NCBI GenBank assembly: GCA_030431475.1
Contig: JAUIJD010000004.1
Span: 1 to 64,000, forward strand
Length of the DNA: 64,000 nucleotides
Reading direction: 5' to 3'
From: Verrucomicrobiia bacterium
GTDB lineage: Bacteria; Verrucomicrobiota; Verrucomicrobiia; Verrucomicrobiales; Akkermansiaceae
The position numbers were made by a program, and so were the translations under genes. Positions within the stretch are counted from its first letter, which is position 1. Each line of letters starts with the position of its first letter. This document shows, in pieces, positions 60,526 through 64,000 of the stretch. The notes below the pieces were generated by a model. The model was not told the DNA's origin. It saw only the letters and a program-made list of their open reading frames with translations, and did no database searches.

Positions 60526-61721
60526 CTCCCGCGATCATCAGCGTCCACTACCACCTGCGGCCCGGCGGCGTGACGCGGGTGATCGAGCAGACCGACCGCA
60601 TCCTGCGCGACGCCGGCATCCCCCACCTGACCCTCTCCTCGGAGACCCTTCCCGGACTTGACTACGACGCCTGCCGTAGCGGCGACCTCGTGGATGCCCT
60701 TCGTGCCGCGGCGGACGAACCATTCGGCGATCAGCCCCGCGTCTGGCATTTCCACAATCCCTTCCTCGGCAAGAATCCGGCGCTGAGCCGCGCCATCCTG
60801 CCGCTGGCAAGGGCGGGCGAGGCCATGATCCTCCAGCACCACGACCTTGCCGAGGACGGGCGCCCCGAGAACCTCCGGGCGCTTGACGGGATCCCCTACC
60901 CCGACGCGCCGCGCCTCGCCCACGCCTTTCTGAACGGCCGCGACCGCGACGCCTTCATCGACGCCGGCCTCCCGCCCGAGCGCGCGCATCTCCTCCCGAA
61001 TCCGCTTCCGCCGGGCACCCGCCTCTGCCCGCCGCCCGACGGTCCGGCGGTGGTCCTGCTGCCGATGCGCGGCCTGCCGCGCAAGAACCTCGGCGAGATG
61101 CTCCTGCTCGCCGCCGCCGCCCCGCCGGGCACCCGTTTCCTGCAAGGCAGCGCGCCACAACAAGAGGCATGGCGCCCCGCCTACGAGGCATGGCGGCGCT
61201 TCGCGGAGCAGGCGGGCCTCCCGGTCGAGTTCGACCATTTCTCCCGCAACCCGCCCGACCGCGCCATCGACCGCGCCACCCACCTCCTCACCACCTCCAC
61301 CCGGGAAGGCTTCGGGATGATTCACCTCGAAGCGGCCCGACGCCGCCGCGTCCTCGGCCGCCGCATTCCCTACCTCGACCTCGAGGGCTTTCCCGCCGAT
61401 GGCCTCTACGACGCGCTGCGGATCGACGGCCATGACTACGCGTCCCTCGACGAAGAGCAACAGCGCGACCAGATCCGGGCCTTCTCCCGGCGCGAGATCG
61501 AGGTCATCGTCGATCAGCGGGGACAATCAACGGCGCTGCGACCGTGGCTTGAGGCCCAACTCGCCTCACGCCGTCCCGGCGACGCCTCGGGCGCGCTGGA
61601 GCGACACTCGCCCGACGCCCACCTCAAGCGACTGCTCGGCCTCCGCGACCGCCTGCTCGCCGCGCCCAACGGCGAAATCAAGATCCTCGACCGAGACCTC
61701 ATCGCCCGCGCTTTCCCTTGA
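60522..61721 (+). CDS. Glycosyltransferase, GT-B fold (family 4-like)
   Basis: A 399-residue retaining-type glycosyltransferase. The ATG at 60522 opens MTPAIISVHYHLRPGGVTRVIEQTDRIL, with the glycine-rich acceptor loop of GT4 enzymes; the track start at 59982 is a shadow. The C-terminal nucleotide-sugar domain contains VVLLPMRGLPRKNLGEMLLLA and TSTREGFGMIHLEAARR, the E-x7-E signature. A C-terminal helical extension of about 70 residues follows. The next gene, a HAD phosphatase, overlaps it by four bases (TTGA), suggesting sequential transfer and dephosphorylation, as in compatible-solute sugar pathways; this is inference. Confidence 0.8.
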   Translation: MTPAIISVHYHLRPGGVTRVIEQTDRILRDAGIPHLTLSSETLPGLDYDACRSGDLVDALRAAADEPFGDQPRVWHFHNPFLGKNPALSRAILPLARAGEAMILQHHDLAEDGRPENLRALDGIPYPDAPRLAHAFLNGRDRDAFIDAGLPPERAHLLPNPLPPGTRLCPPPDGPAVVLLPMRGLPRKNLGEMLLLAAAAPPGTRFLQGSAPQQEAWRPAYEAWRRFAEQAGLPVEFDHFSRNPPDRAIDRATHLLTTSTREGFGMIHLEAARRRRVLGRRIPYLDLEGFPADGLYDALRIDGHDYASLDEEQQRDQIRAFSRREIEVIVDQRGQSTALRPWLEAQLASRRPGDASGALERHSPDAHLKRLLGLRDRLLAAPNGEIKILDRDLIARAFP

Positions 61722-62341
61722 ATCCCACGATCCCATCCGACGCCCGGGCCGTCCTCTTCGACGTCTACGGCACCCTCCTCGAAGGCCGACGCCTCCCGGA
61801 TCGCGGCAGCCGCATGGCGGAGGTCGCCCGCCACTTCGGCCTGACCCACGACTCCCCCCTCGATTTCGCTTTCGATCGCACCGTCGCCGCCTTCCACCGC
61901 GCCTCGCCCGACCCGTGGCCGGAAATCGACGTCCGGGAGATCTGGGCGGAGATCTTTCCCGGACTCGATGATGTCGAGCGGTTCGCGCTCGAGATGGAAG
62001 ACGCCATCCACCCCGTGAGACCGACCTCATGGGCGGCGGACCTTCTCGACCAGACCTTCGAGCGCGGACTGCCGGCCGGCATCGTCTCCAACGCCCAGGC
62101 CTACACTCGCGTCCTGATGCAGCGGCACTTCCCCCGCCACTGGCCGCATTTCCGTCCCGACCTCCTCGCCTTCTCCTACGAGCACCGCATTGCCAAGCCG
62201 GACCTACGGCTTTTCCGGAAGGCCCTCGCGCCTCTGATCGCCGAGTCCATCGACCCCGCCCGCATCGTCATGATCGGAGACTCGCCGGAGAACGATCACG
62301 CCCCGGCCCAGTCGCTCGGCCTTCTCTCTATCGCCCTCTAA
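61718..62341 (+). CDS. HAD-superfamily phosphatase
   Basis: A 207-residue HAD hydrolase read from TTG at 61718, overlapping the glycosyltransferase stop. Motif I is AVLFDVYGTLLEG (D-x-Y form), motif II IVSNAQAYT, motif III lies in EHRIAKPDLRLFRKAL, and motif IV is IVMIGDSPENDHAPAQS. A helical cap lies between motifs I and II (DSPLDFAFDRTVAAFHRAS). The D-x-Y motif I recalls haloacid-dehalogenase-type members, but phosphatase activity is common in that group too. It ends just before a strong terminator hairpin. Confidence 0.85.
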   Translation: MNPTIPSDARAVLFDVYGTLLEGRRLPDRGSRMAEVARHFGLTHDSPLDFAFDRTVAAFHRASPDPWPEIDVREIWAEIFPGLDDVERFALEMEDAIHPVRPTSWAADLLDQTFERGLPAGIVSNAQAYTRVLMQRHFPRHWPHFRPDLLAFSYEHRIAKPDLRLFRKALAPLIAESIDPARIVMIGDSPENDHAPAQSLGLLSIAL

Positions 62342-62342
62342 C

Positions 62343-62368
62343 GGAGCGCCGGGTCCACCCGGCGCTCC
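62343..62368. terminator. Bidirectional terminator hairpin between HAD and MBL genes
   Basis: A perfect 12-bp stem, GGAGCGCCGGGT / ACCCGGCGCTCC, with a two-base loop, between convergent genes. Its core (62347-62363) matches the hairpin at 44173-44189 at 16 of 17 positions, so it is also a dispersed repeat. Confidence 0.8.
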
Positions 62369-62374
62369 CTGCCC

Positions 62375-63781
62375 TTAGAACGACACGCTCTCGCCGAGCA
62401 CGCCGACCTCCACCGGCTGGTCGTGCTTCTCCGCGAGGACCACGCGCAGCGCCTCGGAGTGGTCCTCTTCGCCGTGCACCAGCCAGGTGCGCGTCTTCGG
62501 CCCGCTCATCGCATCGAAGTAGTCGAGCAGCTCCGAGTGGTCCGCGTGCCCGGAGAACGAATCGATCGCGTCCACCTTGGCCCTCACCTTGTAGCGCTTG
62601 CCGAAGATGCTGACCTCGTCGTTGCCGTCGCGGATGAAACGGCCGAGGGTGTTCTGGGCGCAGTAGCCGACGAAGAACACGGTGTTCTTCGGATCGCCGA
62701 TCCCGTTCTTCAGGTGATGGCGGATGCGCCCCGCCTCGCACATGCCCGACGCGGCGATGATGATGCACGCATCGTCGCGCTGGTTGAGCTTCTTCGACTC
62801 GCTCACCGCCCGGATGAGGCGCAACCCGTCGAAGACGAAGGGATCCTTGTCCTGCTCGAACATGAACTCATAGACCTCCTCATTGAAGCACTCGGGATGC
62901 AGGCGAAAGATCTCCGTCGCACCGACCGCCAGCGGGCTGTCGACGTAGACCGGCAGCTTCGGCAATCGGCCCTCGTGGAACAGCCGGTTGAGCACGTAGA
63001 GCACCTGCTGGGTACGCTCGACGGCGAAGGACGGGATCATCACCTTGCCCTTGCGCTCGATCGCCTCGGTCAGGATTCGCGCGAAATGCTCGTCGGCCCC
63101 GGTCGCTTCCTCGTGCTCCCGGCCTCCGTAGGTCGATTCCATCAGCAGGAAATCGATGTCCGGGACCGCCACCGGATCGTTCAGGATATCGTTGTTGCCC
63201 CGCCCCACGTCACCCGAAAAGAGGAAGCGCTTCTTCTTTCCGCCATCCTCCTTGTCGATCACCTCGAGCAGCACCTGCGCCGCCCCCAGAATGTGACCGG
63301 CATCGTAGAACGTCAGCGTGACCCCGTCGGCAATCGGCATCGGGCGCTCGTAGCCGACGGTCACGAACTGCCGCAGGCAGCGCTCCGCATCGGCCTTGCT
63401 GTAGAGCGGCTCCACCGGCCCCTCACCGTCCTTCGCGCGCTTCTTGTTCAGCCACCTCACGTCCTGCTCCTGGATGTGTGCGCTGTCCGCCAGCATGATC
63501 GTGCACAGGTCCCGCGTCGCGAAAGTGGCGTAGATGTTTCCCGTGAAGCCCTTGCTGGTGAGATTCGGCAGGTTGCCGCTGTGGTCGATGTGGGCGTGGG
63601 AGAGGACCACCACGTCCACCTCCGACGGATTGAAGTGGGGAAAGCAGCAATTGACCTCGTAGGCGTCCTTCCGCCGGCCCTGATAGAGCCCGCAATCGAG
63701 CAGGATCTTCGTGCCATTCACCTCCAACAGATGCTGGGAACCGGTGGTCGTTCCCGCCGCGCCACAAAATTTCAACTTCAT
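62375..63781 (-). CDS. MBL-fold RNA-processing exonuclease, beta-CASP family
   Basis: A 468-residue beta-CASP metallo-beta-lactamase, related to RNase J/CPSF73-type nucleases. The ATG at 63781 (MKLKFCGAAGTTTGSQHLLE) is preferred over 63934. Metal-binding motifs are HAHIDHSGNLP (H-x-H-x-D-H), DAGHILGAAQV, LFSGDVGRG and the C-terminal SFSGHADHSELLDYF. The beta-CASP region includes IPSFAVERTQQVLYVLNRL and CIIIAASGMCEAGRIRHHL. It lacks a KH or RNase J C-terminal domain and is single-chain, as in the YSH1/Mbl-type bacterial proteins. Likely an RNA endo/exonuclease in the cytoplasm. Confidence 0.9.
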   Translation of the reverse strand: MKLKFCGAAGTTTGSQHLLEVNGTKILLDCGLYQGRRKDAYEVNCCFPHFNPSEVDVVVLSHAHIDHSGNLPNLTSKGFTGNIYATFATRDLCTIMLADSAHIQEQDVRWLNKKRAKDGEGPVEPLYSKADAERCLRQFVTVGYERPMPIADGVTLTFYDAGHILGAAQVLLEVIDKEDGGKKKRFLFSGDVGRGNNDILNDPVAVPDIDFLLMESTYGGREHEEATGADEHFARILTEAIERKGKVMIPSFAVERTQQVLYVLNRLFHEGRLPKLPVYVDSPLAVGATEIFRLHPECFNEEVYEFMFEQDKDPFVFDGLRLIRAVSESKKLNQRDDACIIIAASGMCEAGRIRHHLKNGIGDPKNTVFFVGYCAQNTLGRFIRDGNDEVSIFGKRYKVRAKVDAIDSFSGHADHSELLDYFDAMSGPKTRTWLVHGEEDHSEALRVVLAEKHDQPVEVGVLGESVSF

Positions 63782-63942
63782 CACGCCAAGCCTCCCCCAT
63801 CCCCCCGTGGCGGGGAAAGGAGAATCGTCGGTGACGGACCCCGCCGTGGCGGCCGCCGCGCATCGTCCGGTCCAACTGGAATGGCAGAGCCAACCCGTCG
63901 TGGAACATGCCGAAGCGCCACACCGTTGCCGCAACGACCGGA

Positions 63943-63959
63943 GGCGGGGCGCCCCCGCC
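63943..63959. other. GC hairpin in the terminal non-coding stretch
   Basis: GGCGGGG-CGC-CCCCGCC, a 7-bp stem. It lies in the 219-base stretch from 63782 to the window end, in which I see no gene; ORFs there are shadows of the beta-CASP gene reading. It may be a terminator for a gene beyond the window. Confidence 0.35.
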
Positions 63960-64000
63960 CCGCAACCTTTCGTGGTCGCCAGCGCCGCAAGGCCCGCAGG

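Noticed and set aside
63423-63965. 180-aa minus-strand ORF at the window end
   Set aside because: Out-of-frame shadow over the beta-CASP gene start; the upstream part is non-coding in appearance.

Overview
The window is a gene-dense, GC-rich chromosomal segment from a member of the PVC group, most likely Verrucomicrobiota (a Luteolibacter/Haloferula-like lineage is my best guess). The reasons are a DUF1080 domain fused to a PVC-type sorbosone-dehydrogenase-like domain, an SHD1 domain on a thioredoxin-fold lipoprotein, GYF_2-domain small membrane proteins, secreted beta-helix proteins with CSLREA and chlamydial Pmp-like GGAI/FxxN motifs, HemQ-type haem synthesis, and lipid A synthesis through LpxI. 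There is no rRNA, CRISPR array, prophage or transposase. Two tRNA genes are present: Leu(CAA) and Val(CAC).

Layout. 1-6.4 kb: end of a secreted DUF1080/dehydrogenase, a YkgJ cysteine-cluster protein, a secreted amidase, Mfd, and a DUF4259 protein. 6.4-11.9 kb: a polyphosphate island (PPK2, PPX with HD domain, PPK1) ending in an SMP-30 lactonase. 12-17.3 kb, mostly minus strand: GNAT, LpxI, tRNA-Leu, a GT-C/TPR membrane protein, TrxB and a cysteine-less thioredoxin-SHD1 lipoprotein. 17.4-24 kb: a putative Na+/H+ antiporter, riboflavin synthase, small membrane proteins, an MtfA-like peptidase, a CorA-like channel and an MFS transporter. 24.2-30.3 kb: tandem Hsp20 genes, KhpA, a degenerate NagZ-like protein, and a minus-strand ferredoxin/DciA/HAD-NUDIX/FolB run, then an acidic membrane protein with HemQ. 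30.3-38.7 kb: an envelope block with an HtrA protease and an overlapping pseudo-HtrA, two class A PBPs (one intact, one without transpeptidase residues), a GH75-like membrane protein and fRMsr. 38.8-48.3 kb: DNA metabolism and housekeeping (DnaX, YbaB, PolX, HrpB-type helicase, TatA, two EEP-family enzymes). 48.3-59.8 kb: secreted proteins and sugar metabolism (RCC1-repeat protein, alpha-amylase with a GPH/SLC45-like transporter, and a giant PhoX-like/beta-helix gene interrupted by an in-frame TGA). 60-63.8 kb: GNAT, glycosyltransferase, HAD phosphatase and a beta-CASP RNase.

The most notable pattern is repeated pairing of an intact enzyme with a degenerate relative: HtrA/pseudo-HtrA (PDZ inserted inside the protease fold, catalytic Ser to Cys), PBP1A/pseudo-transpeptidase PBP, and TrxB with a Cys-less thioredoxin fold. 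A NagZ-like protein without the expected catalytic residues also occurs, without an intact partner in the window. The second notable pattern is palindromic repeats. A REPIN-like doublet at 53.3-53.5 kb has two ends that differ by a compensatory stem substitution, a second hairpin family is present in two near-identical copies, and a third palindromic element follows the SMP-30 gene. All functional calls come from reading motifs in the translated sequence; no database search was run.
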